Assembly: GCF_029625295.1 (NCBI RefSeq)
Contig: NZ_CP121112.1
Span: 4,650,001 to 4,714,000, forward strand
DNA from: Flavobacterium gyeonganense
GTDB taxonomy: Bacteria; Bacteroidota; Bacteroidia; Flavobacteriales; Flavobacteriaceae
Reading direction: 5' to 3'
DNA: 64,000 nucleotides
Shown: piece after piece, positions 1 to 10,200 of the stretch
How the letters are laid out: each line of letters begins with the position of its first letter
Position numbering within the stretch: position 1 is the stretch's first letter
The notes under the pieces: model-generated
What the model saw: only the letters and a program-made list of their open reading frames with translations
The model's database searches: none
What the model was told of the DNA's origin: nothing
Position numbers and translations under genes: made by a program

Positions 1-588
1 TTCAATTTTAGCTTGTCCATTCGCTTTTTCTGCATCTGTTAGTTTGCGTCCGATAGCCGGAATTTCCTTAGACTGAGCTGGTGCCACAGAAATACTATCA
101 ACCGGATTTGCTGCATCTACTGTCCAGTTTACGGTTACTTCAGTTTCAGTTATATTTACTTTCTCTACAGGTTTCAATATTTGGGCATATGCCGGACGAT
201 CTTCTGTCAAAGCATTTGTGTAAGCCCATTGAGAATTGAATTTAGCATTTTCGCTATTCGCACGAACCCTAATATAAAATTGCGTTTTATACGGAATATC
301 GTCCATCAAAATTTGTGTATCTGTAATCGTATACGATTTGAACAAACTGGAATAGTAATTGTCTAAGTGTAATTCTACCGTATAGGAAACAGCATCATTT
401 ACTTTGTACCATACTACAGCAATAGAATTACTTTTAACCACAGGCGCGGTAAGCACAAACTTAGGCTGAAACAAATCCCCAACCTTTGCATAAGCAAATT
501 CGTCTTGCTGGCAAGAGTTTAACATTCCTCCAAGCAAAATCATGCTGAAGAATGATAAAATATAAATTGCTCTTTTTGAATTTTTCAT
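1..588 (-). CDS. Outer-membrane lipoprotein with fibronectin type III-like repeats (C-terminus beyond window)
   Basis: I translated this from the ATG at 588; it stays open to the window edge (196 codons), so the C-terminus is missing. The first 26 residues form a lipoprotein signal ending in LNSC with Cys26 as the likely lipidated residue. Two beta-sandwich units that look like FN3 domains follow, at roughly residues 40-115 and 120-190 (motifs such as VVWYKVNDAVSYTVEL and FYIRVRA). It begins 13 bases after the SusD stop, so it is the last visible member of the operon running from 6616 downward. In Bacteroidota pectin and xylan loci this position is commonly held by surface glycan-binding lipoproteins whose FN3 domains precede a beta-helix. 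That C-terminal part cannot be seen here, so glycan binding is inference. Confidence 0.75.
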   Translation of the reverse strand, partial: MKNSKRAIYILSFFSMILLGGMLNSCQQDEFAYAKVGDLFQPKFVLTAPVVKSNSIAVVWYKVNDAVSYTVELHLDNYYSSLFKSYTITDTQILMDDIPYKTQFYIRVRANSENAKFNSQWAYTNALTEDRPAYAQILKPVEKVNITETEVTVNWTVDAANPVDSISVAPAQSKEIPAIGRKLTDAEKANGQAKIE

Positions 589-600
589 AAATTAATTCAA

Positions 601-2496
601 TTAATAGTTAAAACCATAATAATTTTGAATAGCTCCGCGATGATCCGAAATCACTTTAGAAGGATAAGGACATAAATAACGTAATGGATCATTGGGAGAT
701 TTACTTGCAGCATTGTTGAAATTTATGAAACCTCTAAAACTCCATTTAATTTCGTTATTTGGTTCATAAGCCTGAGTATCATTATTTAATGCATACCATT
801 TTGTTGCAAAAAGTGTCTCTGTATATCCTGCTGGTTTAGCTTGTAAAACAGGATCAATTCCTTTGGTATCTAAAATTATTTTACTTGGGTTATTAGCGTC
901 CGGATTTGGAATCTCTTTCCAGTAAACACTTCCCGGAACATTATCTACACCAGGCACATAAGCACCATTGGCTACCTTGCCCCAGTTCACAAATTTGTTG
1001 TATTGATTGTAAATTACTTCACTATATTTATTCCAGCGTGCTAAGTCAAACTTACGCTTGCTTTCTCCGCCAAGTTCCCAGGCACGCTCATCCATAATCG
1101 CCTGAAAAAATAAATCAGGATTTGATTTGGAAGCTACGTAACCATCTACTTTTGCTGCCCAGTCTGCCTGACTGAATGCTCTGCGGCGCACTCTTTTTAA
1201 AGCTTCCTGAGCATCCTGGCGCGGTCCAAATCTTTCATTAACAGCTTCTGCGTACATCAAGAGTACATCAGCAAATCGCATCCATGAGTAGTTGATACCT
1301 GTTCCTTTTTGACTTGTACTGCCAAGTGGAGAGGTGTAAAGTTTTGACCATTTTCCAACAGCCAACTTAGCTAAATCCAAACGAATTACCTGTTTCAAAT
1401 TTGCGTCATACGAATAAGGTGCGCAAGTGATATCACGTCTCAAATCTTTGCTATCAAACGAGTACAAATAGGTTCCTGCTAAATTAACATTTCCTGAAGC
1501 GCTTCCGTAAGCATGGTTTCCCTCCACAATCGGAATACCAACAGCATAACCATATTCACCGGAAACACCTCTTAATAATGGTAATGAAAATATAACGTCA
1601 TCATTAACCATTTTTTGCCAATTGTTTTGCCCAATCCAAAAATTACGGTAACTCAATTTCAGGTCATGCTGACCTTCATTAATTACTTTACCCAGGTATT
1701 GGATGGCAATATCATAATACAATTCATGGTTTTCTCCACGAACCATATGACCAATACTTGCCGGATCACTATCAGGACGCAAAGTCCATCCTCCGCGGGT
1801 AAGTGCAAGTAAACCAATCAAACCCTGGTTAAAGCTTCTTGATGCACGCTCCGGACCATAATCTATTGCGCTTGCATATTGCATTAACGGCTCAGCAGAC
1901 TTTAAATCATCGATTAGAAATTCAAGAATTTTGTTTCTATCCGTAACTCCTACCCTAAAATCATCATCACCCGTAGATGATGTAGTACGAAACACAACAT
2001 CACCCCAAATGCGTATCATATCTAAATATACCATTGCACGAAGTGTTTTAACCTCTCCATACATCTGTGTGATATTTGAAGGCTCGGTTTTACTGGCGTT
2101 CTTAAAAAGATCGGAACCTTCAATTCCCTGAATAACATCATTGGCGTTATTGATAATTCTGTACATAGCATTCCAGGTAGAATTCAAAGTTGTCCAGTAA
2201 GGTTTTGGTTCGAAACAGGCAATGTCAGAACCATTCACATTTACTGTATTAGAACTTACCGCTGCCATCTCTACATCGGTATTCGGATTAAAAACAAAAG
2301 CAAGTCTATTTGAATAGGCATCGTCGGTCAGCATAAGTGTATACACCCCTGCCACGGCTGATTTTATTTCACTTTCTGAACCAAAAACTTCAGCCTCAGT
2401 AAAACCGGTTGCCGGATGTACCTCTAGATAATCATCGCAAGCTGTAAAGCATAGTGCGAAACTAAATAGCATACTTAATAATATCTTTTTATTCAT
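601..2496 (-). CDS. SusD/RagB family glycan-binding outer-membrane lipoprotein
   Basis: A 631-residue SusD-like protein. The N-terminus is a lipoprotein signal ending in CFTAC, with Cys20 as lipid anchor, followed by the family-typical CDDYLEVHP segment. Helical TPR-like regions (for example LRAMVYLDMIRIWGD near residue 155) and the C-terminal RagB/SusD block (MRFADVLLMYAEAVN and DERAWELGGESKRKFDLARW) are clear. It sits 19 bases downstream of its SusC partner, which is the universal arrangement. SusD proteins act as the surface lid of the SusC pore and capture oligosaccharides. The pectin enzymes in the same locus suggest galacturonan-derived ligands, which is inference. The length is normal for the family and nothing looks broken. 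Confidence 0.96.
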   Translation of the reverse strand: MNKKILLSMLFSFALCFTACDDYLEVHPATGFTEAEVFGSESEIKSAVAGVYTLMLTDDAYSNRLAFVFNPNTDVEMAAVSSNTVNVNGSDIACFEPKPYWTTLNSTWNAMYRIINNANDVIQGIEGSDLFKNASKTEPSNITQMYGEVKTLRAMVYLDMIRIWGDVVFRTTSSTGDDDFRVGVTDRNKILEFLIDDLKSAEPLMQYASAIDYGPERASRSFNQGLIGLLALTRGGWTLRPDSDPASIGHMVRGENHELYYDIAIQYLGKVINEGQHDLKLSYRNFWIGQNNWQKMVNDDVIFSLPLLRGVSGEYGYAVGIPIVEGNHAYGSASGNVNLAGTYLYSFDSKDLRRDITCAPYSYDANLKQVIRLDLAKLAVGKWSKLYTSPLGSTSQKGTGINYSWMRFADVLLMYAEAVNERFGPRQDAQEALKRVRRRAFSQADWAAKVDGYVASKSNPDLFFQAIMDERAWELGGESKRKFDLARWNKYSEVIYNQYNKFVNWGKVANGAYVPGVDNVPGSVYWKEIPNPDANNPSKIILDTKGIDPVLQAKPAGYTETLFATKWYALNNDTQAYEPNNEIKWSFRGFINFNNAASKSPNDPLRYLCPYPSKVISDHRGAIQNYYGFNY

Positions 2497-2515
2497 AATT
2501 TAAGTTTTAATTTAA

Positions 2516-5500
2516 TTAAAATGATAACTGAGCCCCCAAAGTATAATTTCTTGTTCTTGGATACGCATTATAATCAATGTTAGATGTCAATCCCTTTGAG
2601 AGGTTAACTTCAGGATCATAGCCGGAGTAATTTGTCCATACAAATAAATTAGTACCGGTTGCATACAGACGAACTCTGTTGAATATCAATTTTTGGGTAA
2701 TATTTAATGGAATAGTATATCCTAATGAAAGTGTATTCAATCGTAAAAAAGAACCTTTTTCAACTGCATAAGAAGAAGCAATAGGGCGCCCAATAGAAGT
2801 TGGATTCCACATCGTAGCATCTTTATTAAAGTCGGCTAATAATGCTGGAGAATAACGTAAATCGTTCCCCATATCATCAAAATTTCTCCAGCGGTTCTCC
2901 AGCGATACTTCCATCCCCAAATTATTTTGGTTATTTTGATACCACGAAGTCATCATCACTTTGTTTGCGTTGAAAACATCAAACCCATATACAAAATTGA
3001 AAAAAGTAGACAAATCAAAATTTTTCCATACTGCATTCAGTCCAAAACCTCCTGAATATTTTGGGTTAGTATCACCAATAACTTTTCTGTCGTTTGCACC
3101 AATTACATACGTATTGGAATCTGATGGATCAACAGGCGACAATTTTTTAAATTTAGCATTTCCGGGGCGCGGATCACCTGACAGGTTTTTGGAGTTTACG
3201 ACACCTTCTTTCAGTTTCCATGTTTTTGTTAATGGATCAAATGAATCGAAATCATCCATGGTATAAAAACCATCATTAACAAACCCATAAATCAAACCTT
3301 TTGTACCGCCTACATAAGCTCTGTAATCGTCATCATTTAGCAATTGTGTTCCTGCCCATCCAGAGCTAAGGATCCATTCATTTTCTCCACTTGATAGTGC
3401 ATCAATTTTATTCTTATTATATCCAATGTTGAAATTTACATCCAGGTGAAAATCTTTTTGCTGCACCACATTGGCATTAATGGCAAATTCAATTCCTTTA
3501 TTAGATGTCTGCCCAACGTTGGTCATGATTTTACTAAAACCTGATGATCCGGGAATATCAGAAGGCACTAACAAATCTTTTACAGTATTTTGGTAAATTT
3601 CGACATTACCTGTAATTCGTTCTTTAAAAAAACCAAAATCTACACCCAAATTTGCAGTATAAGTTGTTTCCCATTTCACATTAGGATTATTTAAATACGC
3701 TACCTTGCCATCAGGATTATAAAAATTATAGTAGTAATGGCTAGTTTCTCCCCAACCTACTGACCTGTTTTGTGAAACTCCATAATATTTAGCATACAAA
3801 TCCCCATCAATTCGGTCATTACCCGAAACCCCATAACTTAAACGCAATTTTAAATTTGAAATAGTTGTACTCTCTTTTAAGAATTTTTCATTTGACATTC
3901 TCCAGGCAAACGCTGCAGCCGGAAACACTCCCCAGCGATTATCCGGACCAAACTTTGTAGAACCATCGGCACGAATAGTAAATGTTGCAAGATACCTGTC
4001 ATCATAACCATAATTTACACGACCGAAAAAAGATGAAATTTTATTAGGTGAACCTTCTTTTGATTCATTATTAAAACCTTTCCCCAAGGCAAGATTATCC
4101 AATGCTTTTTCTGCTGATATATTTGCAGGAAAATATCCTGTGTAATAAGTCTTACTCGCACTCCTTTGGTCCTTCATTTCCTGACCCACCATAACCTGAA
4201 AGTCGTGAAGTTTATTGATTTTAAAATTATAATTCAATACATTATTTAATTGCGTACGTGGACTTTGTGTCATTTGCCAGCCTACTACCGGCAGACCGCC
4301 ATTAGCATTTGAAGTACCCGTTTCCAGTCCCCAAAAACGGCCATCTTCTTCATACTGGTATTCAAAACCGAATGAACTGCGAAAGCTTAAACCTTTCATT
4401 ATATTCCAGGTTAGGGCTCCGACTGTATTAAATGTACGTTTTGTACGATTACGATAATTCCTTTCTGCTTGCTGTATCGGATTGAAACGTCTCACAGGTT
4501 CATAATCTTCAGGATCAAAATAAGTGTCGTCTGCCGGCAATGTCATGTAATCCTGTAAACCCATTGTAGGTGCCTGACGTATTGCATCAAGCAAACTAAC
4601 CCCTTCAGTACCTGAACCTTCGATCGTTTGATTTATAAAACGGGATTGGAACTCAAAAGTAAATTTATCAGACAGTTTTGTATTAAGGGTTAGGTTCATA
4701 TTGGTTTGCTTTAAACCAGTTCCAATCAATACCCCAGGCTGATCCTGATTTGTTACAGCAAACTTAAATTTGGTTTTTTCATTACCGCCATTCATACTAA
4801 AGTCTAAGTATTTAGTAATTGGATTACTTCCAAAAATCTCGTCCTGCCAGTCTGTTCCCTTGTCTCCTTTATAAATATACATTTCATTAGCCTGTCCGTA
4901 GCGGTTGTAAAAAGCAGTTGGATTTGAGGATCTTCCTTTTTCATATTCATATTGCATCATAACATATTCATAAGGATCCATTACATCCAGACGGTTCGCT
5001 AAGGTTTTGATTTGCATATAACTGTTAATATTTATAGAAACCTTACCTATTCTAGGATTTTTTGTAGTCACTAAAATAACTCCGTTAGCACCACGGGCAC
5101 CATATATAGCAGTAGATGCGGCATCTTTTAATACTTCCACAGATTCGATATCAGTTGGCGGAATGTCATTTAGAGTAGCCACTTCAAACCCATCAACCAA
5201 AATTAAAGGCGAATTATCCTGGGTGATAGAACCTCCACCACGAATTCGTATCATGATTTCAGAACCAGGAGAACCATCAGCCGAAGTAATCTGAACACCT
5301 GGTAATTTACCAACCAAAGCTTCCGCTACAGAACTGGTTGGAACTTTTTCTAATACTGTTCCTTTTATACTCGAAACTGCACCCGTCAGGTTTCCACGTT
5401 TTTGTGTTCCGTAACCAATTACTACTACTTCATTCAATTCGCTTGTCGATTCTTTCATCTCGATGTTAATTCCTGATGTACGACCATTTAACGGTATTGC

Positions 5501-5743
5501 AATATCTTCAAGACCAATAAACTTAACCACCAAAACAGCTGTTTTAGGGTTGATTACTTTAATTGAAAACTTTCCGTCAAAATCACTGGTAGTATTTGCT
5601 TTTTCATTTTTAACAATAATTGTTGCGCCTGGAATCGAGCCCATTTTATCTCTCACAACTCCCGTCACAGTTATTTCCTGAGCATAACCGCTAATCGTCA
5701 GGAACAAGACGATTAATGTGCTCATGATATGTTTTTTTATCAT
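2516..5743 (-). CDS. SusC/RagA family TonB-linked outer-membrane transporter
   Basis: A 1075-residue TonB-dependent transporter of the SusC class. It has a signal peptide (about residues 1-21, ending GYAQ), then a carboxypeptidase-regulatory-like beta domain (residues 23-100, with the DFDGKFSIKV motif). The plug domain starts near residue 110 (NEVVVIGYGTQKRGNLTGAV) and includes the RIRGGGSI and LVDGFEVATLNDIPPTDIES segments. A long beta-barrel follows and ends in the aromatic terminus LGAQLSF. It imports oligosaccharides across the outer membrane with SusD using TonB energy. It is second in an operon behind the lipoprotein at 5798-6616, with a 54-base gap. Expression is probably controlled by the HTCS at 7255-11592. 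Confidence 0.97.
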   Translation of the reverse strand: MIKKHIMSTLIVLFLTISGYAQEITVTGVVRDKMGSIPGATIIVKNEKANTTSDFDGKFSIKVINPKTAVLVVKFIGLEDIAIPLNGRTSGINIEMKESTSELNEVVVIGYGTQKRGNLTGAVSSIKGTVLEKVPTSSVAEALVGKLPGVQITSADGSPGSEIMIRIRGGGSITQDNSPLILVDGFEVATLNDIPPTDIESVEVLKDAASTAIYGARGANGVILVTTKNPRIGKVSININSYMQIKTLANRLDVMDPYEYVMMQYEYEKGRSSNPTAFYNRYGQANEMYIYKGDKGTDWQDEIFGSNPITKYLDFSMNGGNEKTKFKFAVTNQDQPGVLIGTGLKQTNMNLTLNTKLSDKFTFEFQSRFINQTIEGSGTEGVSLLDAIRQAPTMGLQDYMTLPADDTYFDPEDYEPVRRFNPIQQAERNYRNRTKRTFNTVGALTWNIMKGLSFRSSFGFEYQYEEDGRFWGLETGTSNANGGLPVVGWQMTQSPRTQLNNVLNYNFKINKLHDFQVMVGQEMKDQRSASKTYYTGYFPANISAEKALDNLALGKGFNNESKEGSPNKISSFFGRVNYGYDDRYLATFTIRADGSTKFGPDNRWGVFPAAAFAWRMSNEKFLKESTTISNLKLRLSYGVSGNDRIDGDLYAKYYGVSQNRSVGWGETSHYYYNFYNPDGKVAYLNNPNVKWETTYTANLGVDFGFFKERITGNVEIYQNTVKDLLVPSDIPGSSGFSKIMTNVGQTSNKGIEFAINANVVQQKDFHLDVNFNIGYNKNKIDALSSGENEWILSSGWAGTQLLNDDDYRAYVGGTKGLIYGFVNDGFYTMDDFDSFDPLTKTWKLKEGVVNSKNLSGDPRPGNAKFKKLSPVDPSDSNTYVIGANDRKVIGDTNPKYSGGFGLNAVWKNFDLSTFFNFVYGFDVFNANKVMMTSWYQNNQNNLGMEVSLENRWRNFDDMGNDLRYSPALLADFNKDATMWNPTSIGRPIASSYAVEKGSFLRLNTLSLGYTIPLNITQKLIFNRVRLYATGTNLFVWTNYSGYDPEVNLSKGLTSNIDYNAYPRTRNYTLGAQLSF

Positions 5744-5797
5744 AACTACTATATTTTATTTAGATTTAGATTTTTTAAATCTGTTCATCATTCAATT

Positions 5798-6616
5798 TTA
5801 TTTATTAACCTGTACAACTCCATTAATAGTTACTACGTAATCTTTAATAATAGGTGTATCTGCATCATTGAGGTTAAAATCGACATTAGTAACCCCATTT
5901 CCTAAAATTGGAAAAGAGCCTTCAATTTCTTTTGTTTTTACCACAACTAAATCTGCAGTCATAAACTCTATACGAACAGTAACATTATTCGCTGCTTCAT
6001 CAGTCTGAAATACAATAAAATCGTCTAAGTAATTAATACCACCTGTAGTAGTCTTCTTAGATCTGGAAACCGACATGTCTCCTTTCACGAAGGTTTCGTC
6101 AGAAACTTTGTATCCGTTACGTTTTACAAAAACAGTTGTTTTTATAACAGAATAGCTTGGATCTGCTACGATGTCTTTTGACTTCAATCGTAATGTGCCT
6201 GTTCTCGTAAGGATGTTCATGTTAAGTTTTTCCTCGAATGGCGTTGCATAAGGAACTACTGCCGATAGATTCACTTTTTGATCAGCATTGATCGATTGCG
6301 GAACAATAAAATCATTTAGGTTAACTGGTAGAGGAACCATTTCTGCAGGAATATCAGAAGCAATGAACTTGTAACTTCCTTTCTCAAGTGCAAAACGATA
6401 AAGCGAACTGTAATTCCCAAAATATTCACCATTATCTTTATAAACGAAAATTGGTCTTGTTGTAATACCAACATTTATATTCCAGGGATTGCCATTCAGC
6501 TGAAGCGCATAATCTCTTACCACTGAGGGGTCATATTTCATTTCATCACTAGAGCAGGAAGTCATCATAAGAAGAGTTGCACCTACTCCTAATATTATTT
6601 TTTTTATGTTTTTCAT
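5798..6616 (-). CDS. Lipoprotein of unknown function, first full gene of the SusCD operon
   Basis: A 272-residue lipoprotein. The signal peptide ends in MMTSCSS, with Cys20 as likely lipidation site. The rest is predicted to be mostly beta strands with several short amphipathic strands (TRTGTLRLKS, NVTVRIEFMTAD) and ends in VVTINGVVQVNK. I do not recognise a family with confidence; the two-sandwich character resembles fimbrillin-like or DUF4397-type surface lipoproteins, but no diagnostic motif is visible. The gene leads the SusC-SusD-FN3 operon, which suggests an accessory surface glycan-binding or scaffolding role. That role is inferred from position only. Confidence 0.8.
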   Translation of the reverse strand: MKNIKKIILGVGATLLMMTSCSSDEMKYDPSVVRDYALQLNGNPWNINVGITTRPIFVYKDNGEYFGNYSSLYRFALEKGSYKFIASDIPAEMVPLPVNLNDFIVPQSINADQKVNLSAVVPYATPFEEKLNMNILTRTGTLRLKSKDIVADPSYSVIKTTVFVKRNGYKVSDETFVKGDMSVSRSKKTTTGGINYLDDFIVFQTDEAANNVTVRIEFMTADLVVVKTKEIEGSFPILGNGVTNVDFNLNDADTPIIKDYVVTINGVVQVNK

Positions 6617-6642
6617 ATCATATCATTTAAAATTGAAAACTT

Positions 6643-6723
6643 TTATTTTCTGGCTAAGATGTGCCTGTAGAACGCTACAGATATGCCAATTAATAATAGA
6701 ATGAAAGTGCTGGTCTGTTTCAT
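6643..6723 (-). CDS. Possible 26-residue single-pass membrane peptide in the PUL leader
   Basis: An ATG at 6723 opens a 27-codon frame ending in TAA at 6645-6643. The peptide starts MKQTSTF, has about 13 hydrophobic residues (ILLLIGISVAF) and ends in a basic tail YRHILARK, so it could be one transmembrane helix with a positive C-terminus. It lies 26 bases before the lipoprotein start and downstream of a candidate -7 element at 6776-6783, so it would be the first open frame of the transcript. There is no strong ribosome-binding site, as is normal in this phylum. It may be a chance frame; comparison with related loci would decide. Confidence 0.3.
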   Translation of the reverse strand: MKQTSTFILLLIGISVAFYRHILARK

Positions 6724-6735
6724 AAGCTTGGTTTA

Positions 6736-6770
6736 TTAGTTAGTTAAGAATTAGTTAAAAATGTTAGTTA
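6736..6770. repeat. Four copies of TTAGTTA in the PUL upstream region
   Basis: The heptamer TTAGTTA occurs at 6736, 6740, 6751 and 6764, all inside 35 bases just downstream of the candidate -7 element of the PUL. Spacing is irregular (4, 11 and 13). Such clustering could be a regulator-binding array or AT-rich chance. Confidence 0.45.
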
Positions 6771-6775
6771 TAAGG

Positions 6776-6783
6776 CAAAACTA
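6776..6783 (-). promoter_or_regulatory. Candidate -7 element of the pectin PUL promoter
   Basis: Read on the minus strand the sequence is TAGTTTTG, a full match to the Bacteroidota -7 consensus TANNTTTG. No TTG is present at the expected -33 distance, which is common for promoters that need an activator such as an HTCS. It would place transcription start near 6770. Confidence 0.4.
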
Positions 6784-7090
6784 GAGATAGCGAATTGTAA
6801 TTTGGTGTAAATATTGCTTTTCGAGGAGGGTGAAATCACTAATTTGAGTAGGAATAATTGAGGAATAGGCAATTAATTAGGATATTTTCGCATTAAGTGA
6901 AAAAAAATGAATAAATAAAAGGCACTTCTATTTATTTAACTCAAAATTAAGTTTAGGAGATCTGTAAAGGATTGTGAAAAAGAAAAAATTTATCTTTTAG
7001 TATTTGTATAACTATTCTAATACTCAGCGAAGTTGAAGCCATTACAATAGATTAGTATAAGCAAAAGCTTTAAAGTAAATAAGTTTTTCA

Positions 7091-7225
7091 ACTCCGCTAA
7101 GGATGATCGTTGTAATTACAAATCTATGGTCATGTCAATTAGAGCGGAGTCGAAGTCCACATTCCAATGAGTCATCACAGTCAAAAAAACTTTAGAATTA
7201 AGCGAGCCTTCGACTCCGCTCAGGA
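7091..7225. repeat. Dispersed intergenic repeat with a 14-base inverted repeat
   Basis: GAGCGGAGTCGAAG at 7142-7155 is the exact reverse complement of CTTCGACTCCGCTC at 7208-7221, with 52 bases between. A third, related copy (AACTCCGCTAAGGATGATC) lies at 7091-7109, and the right arm continues as AGGATGAC, matching that copy. A decayed relative (CCCGCTAAGGATA) lies near 19264. Sequences of the form TTCGACTCCGCTCAGGATGAC recur between genes in many Flavobacterium genomes, so this looks like a dispersed repeat. Its position just after the HTCS stop might also let it end transcription. Confidence 0.6.
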
Positions 7226-7254
7226 TGACACTTTGATTCCATTGTAAAATTTTA

Positions 7255-10200
7255 TTAACGAAACTGTCTTCTATATTCTGCAGGTGTATGGTTAAATTTT
7301 GCTCTAAAACATTTTCCAAAATATTTCAGGTCATTAAAACCAACTTCAAAACAAATTTCCTTTATTAGCAGATCCTCGTTTTTAATAAGCTCGGCCGCTT
7401 CATTCAATCGCATGTCGCGAATAAATACGACTGGAGAAACGCCTGTAATGCTTTTAAGTTTATTAAAGAAACTGGCTCGTGACATACACATTAATCTTCC
7501 TAATTCATCAACTGAAAAATCTGATTTAGACATATTTTCTTTTACCAGTTTAATCACCTGAAACATGAACTTATGATCCTTATTAGAAATTTGCAAAGGT
7601 TCCTCTTCTGAAATTTCAGTCATGTTACCTGTCGAATACAAATTCTGAAGGCGTACACGCTGCTTCAAAACATTCTTAACCCGTGCCTGTAAAAAACTCA
7701 CATTAAATGGCTTGGTTATATAATCATCAGCACCATATTCCATTCCTTCCAATTTACTTTCAATTGCTGTTTTTGCACTAAGCAAAATCACGGGAATATG
7801 GCTGGTTGCAAAGTTATTCCTGATTAATTTAAGCATTTCTATACCATCCATATGTGGCATCATAATATCACTGATGATGAAATCAGGGGATAATGCTGCA
7901 GCCTTTGAATTTCCTTCTATACCATTTTCTGCTACATAAATGGTATACTCTTTTTCTAAAACAGAAACAATAAATCCTCTCAATTCAGGATCATCTTCTA
8001 CAATCAATCCTACCGGCAATTCTTTTTCTACTTCTTCAAATATCATTGGGTCTGGATCGGCTTCAAATCTTACATCATTTACTAATTCTGCTTCATCTTC
8101 TTCAAATAAAATATCCACATCTTCAGTAAAATGCTTGTAACCTTTTAAGAAACAAATTTGAAAACTGCTTCCCTTACCGGGTGTGCTTTCAATTAAAATA
8201 CTTGCGCCATGTTTATCTGCTAAATCCTTTACAATAGAAAGACCTATGCCGGTACTTGGATTATATGGATTTTCGTTGTAGTTTGAAAAACGTATAAACA
8301 ATCGTTTCTGAAGTATCGGACTGATACCCGGCCCGTTATCATTAACCTTTAAAACCACCTGTTTTTCCGTGTCTTCTATTTCTACCTGAATTGTATCCCC
8401 TTTATGGCAATATTTAAATGCATTTGAAAGCAGGTTGACCAAAATTTTATCCAAACTATCCGGGTCAGCCCATACATTTGATTTTGTAGCACTGCTATTT
8501 ACTTTCAATTCTATATTGCGCTGTATGCTCATTTCACTAAAATTTTCGCATACTTTCGTTGCAAAATCAGCTAAATTTACTTCACTAACAACTAGCTTTC
8601 TGTCCTGAATTCTTCTTAAATCTAAAATTTGATTAACCAAATTCAACAATTTATTACTGTTTTTTTCAATAATGCGAAGCTGGTCTTTTACTGATTTTTT
8701 TATTTCATCATCCGAAAGCATAATCTCTAAAGGCGCAGTAATCATGGTAAGAGGAGTCCTGATTTCATGTGAAATATCGGTAAAGAATTTCAATTTTAAT
8801 TCCCCCATTTGCTTCTGTAATTCCACATCATTTCGCAGTTTTAATATGGTAAGAACTGCACGATTGACCACTAAAAATAAACCTACAGCCAATAACAAAT
8901 AACAGAAGTATGCGAAGTGAGTTCCCCAAATTGAAGGACGAATAGTGATTTCAATTCGTCTCTCATTATCTGCCCATAAATTGTGCCCATTTGTAGAGGA
9001 TACAATAAGCGTATATTTTCCACGATCTAAATTGGTGTAATTAATAGACTGCCCTCCTTTAAGATAATTCCATTGTTTATCAACACCTTCCAGCTTGTAA
9101 CGATACACAATATTCTCGCTTTTGATGTAATCTAAGGCGGAAATTTGAACCCTGAAAAAATTCTGGTCATGCTGGAGTGTAACTTCTTTAATTAAATCTG
9201 GATTTCCGGGAGTTTCGGGATTGATTTCGTGGAGCTGTTTGTCATTAACAGAAAATCCCGATATCGCCAAATAAGGTTTAAATTGAAAGGGTTTAATCGC
9301 TTCCGGTTTAAAATAAAGTGCTCCGTCCGAATATCCTACAACAATTTCTCCATTCGCAAGTTGGCATTTTGTGGCTTCTGAAAATATTTCGGTACCGATA
9401 ATCGATTTCAGTTCCGGAAATGTTTCGGCACTATTTTTTTTAGGATCAAACCGAACTACCTGATTGTCACTCATAAGCCAAATTTTGCCTAATTTGTCTT
9501 CTTGCAAGGCCACAACTCCTTCAAGAGGAAAAGCAATATTTTTGTTCCAAATAGGCTTAACTTTTAATTGCCCTTTCTTATCTAAATCGGCCAGAATTAA
9601 GCCTTTTCCATTGGTAGCTAATGCTAATCGGTTATCTGAAGTTATCAGAACATCCAAAATATCATTGCCCGAAACCTGCGAAAACTCTTTAAATTGGATT
9701 TTATAAGGTGATTTATTTTCTGCTGAAAAAGAAAACAATTTATAAGAGGAGATAAAAAACAATTCGTGTTCTTTGTTTTCAACTATTGAGCGAACTTTAT
9801 CCGCATTTTTTATGGGATAATTTTTTAGTTCGTTTTTGTGGTTAATAAAACGAAAACCATTATTGGATTGACGGATCAGATTAATTCCCCCGCCCCAGGT
9901 TGTCACATAAATTTGACCATTTGATGCCTGAAATATTTTATAAATATCATCTGAATTAATGCTGTAAATATCTTTCTCATCATATTTACAATGACTTACT
10001 TTATATTTAAAAGAATGTCCTGCTGGTGTCAGGCAAAATAATCCGTTACCTCGTGTTCCAATCCATATTCTGCCATTGGTATCCTCCATCATACTATAAA
10101 TATCAGCTCCCCATCCGATGCTTTCATTGGACAACGAGCCATCAGGTCCTAACATTCCAATCTTCTTTTTTTGAGGATTGAATATGGCAATATTTTCAGC

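Larger units (their letters stand above)
6617..7254. other. Intergenic region between PUL operon and HTCS
   Basis: About 640 bases separate the PUL leader from the stop of the HTCS gene. The left part holds the small open frame, the TTAGTTA cluster and the candidate -7 element. The middle (about 6790-7080) is AT-rich with nothing I can name. The right part holds the inverted repeat listed separately. No further gene is supported. Confidence 0.8.

Noticed and set aside
7116..7319. 67-codon minus-strand open frame
   Set aside because: It runs through the intergenic inverted repeat and into the HTCS gene in another frame; its residues derive from repeat sequence.
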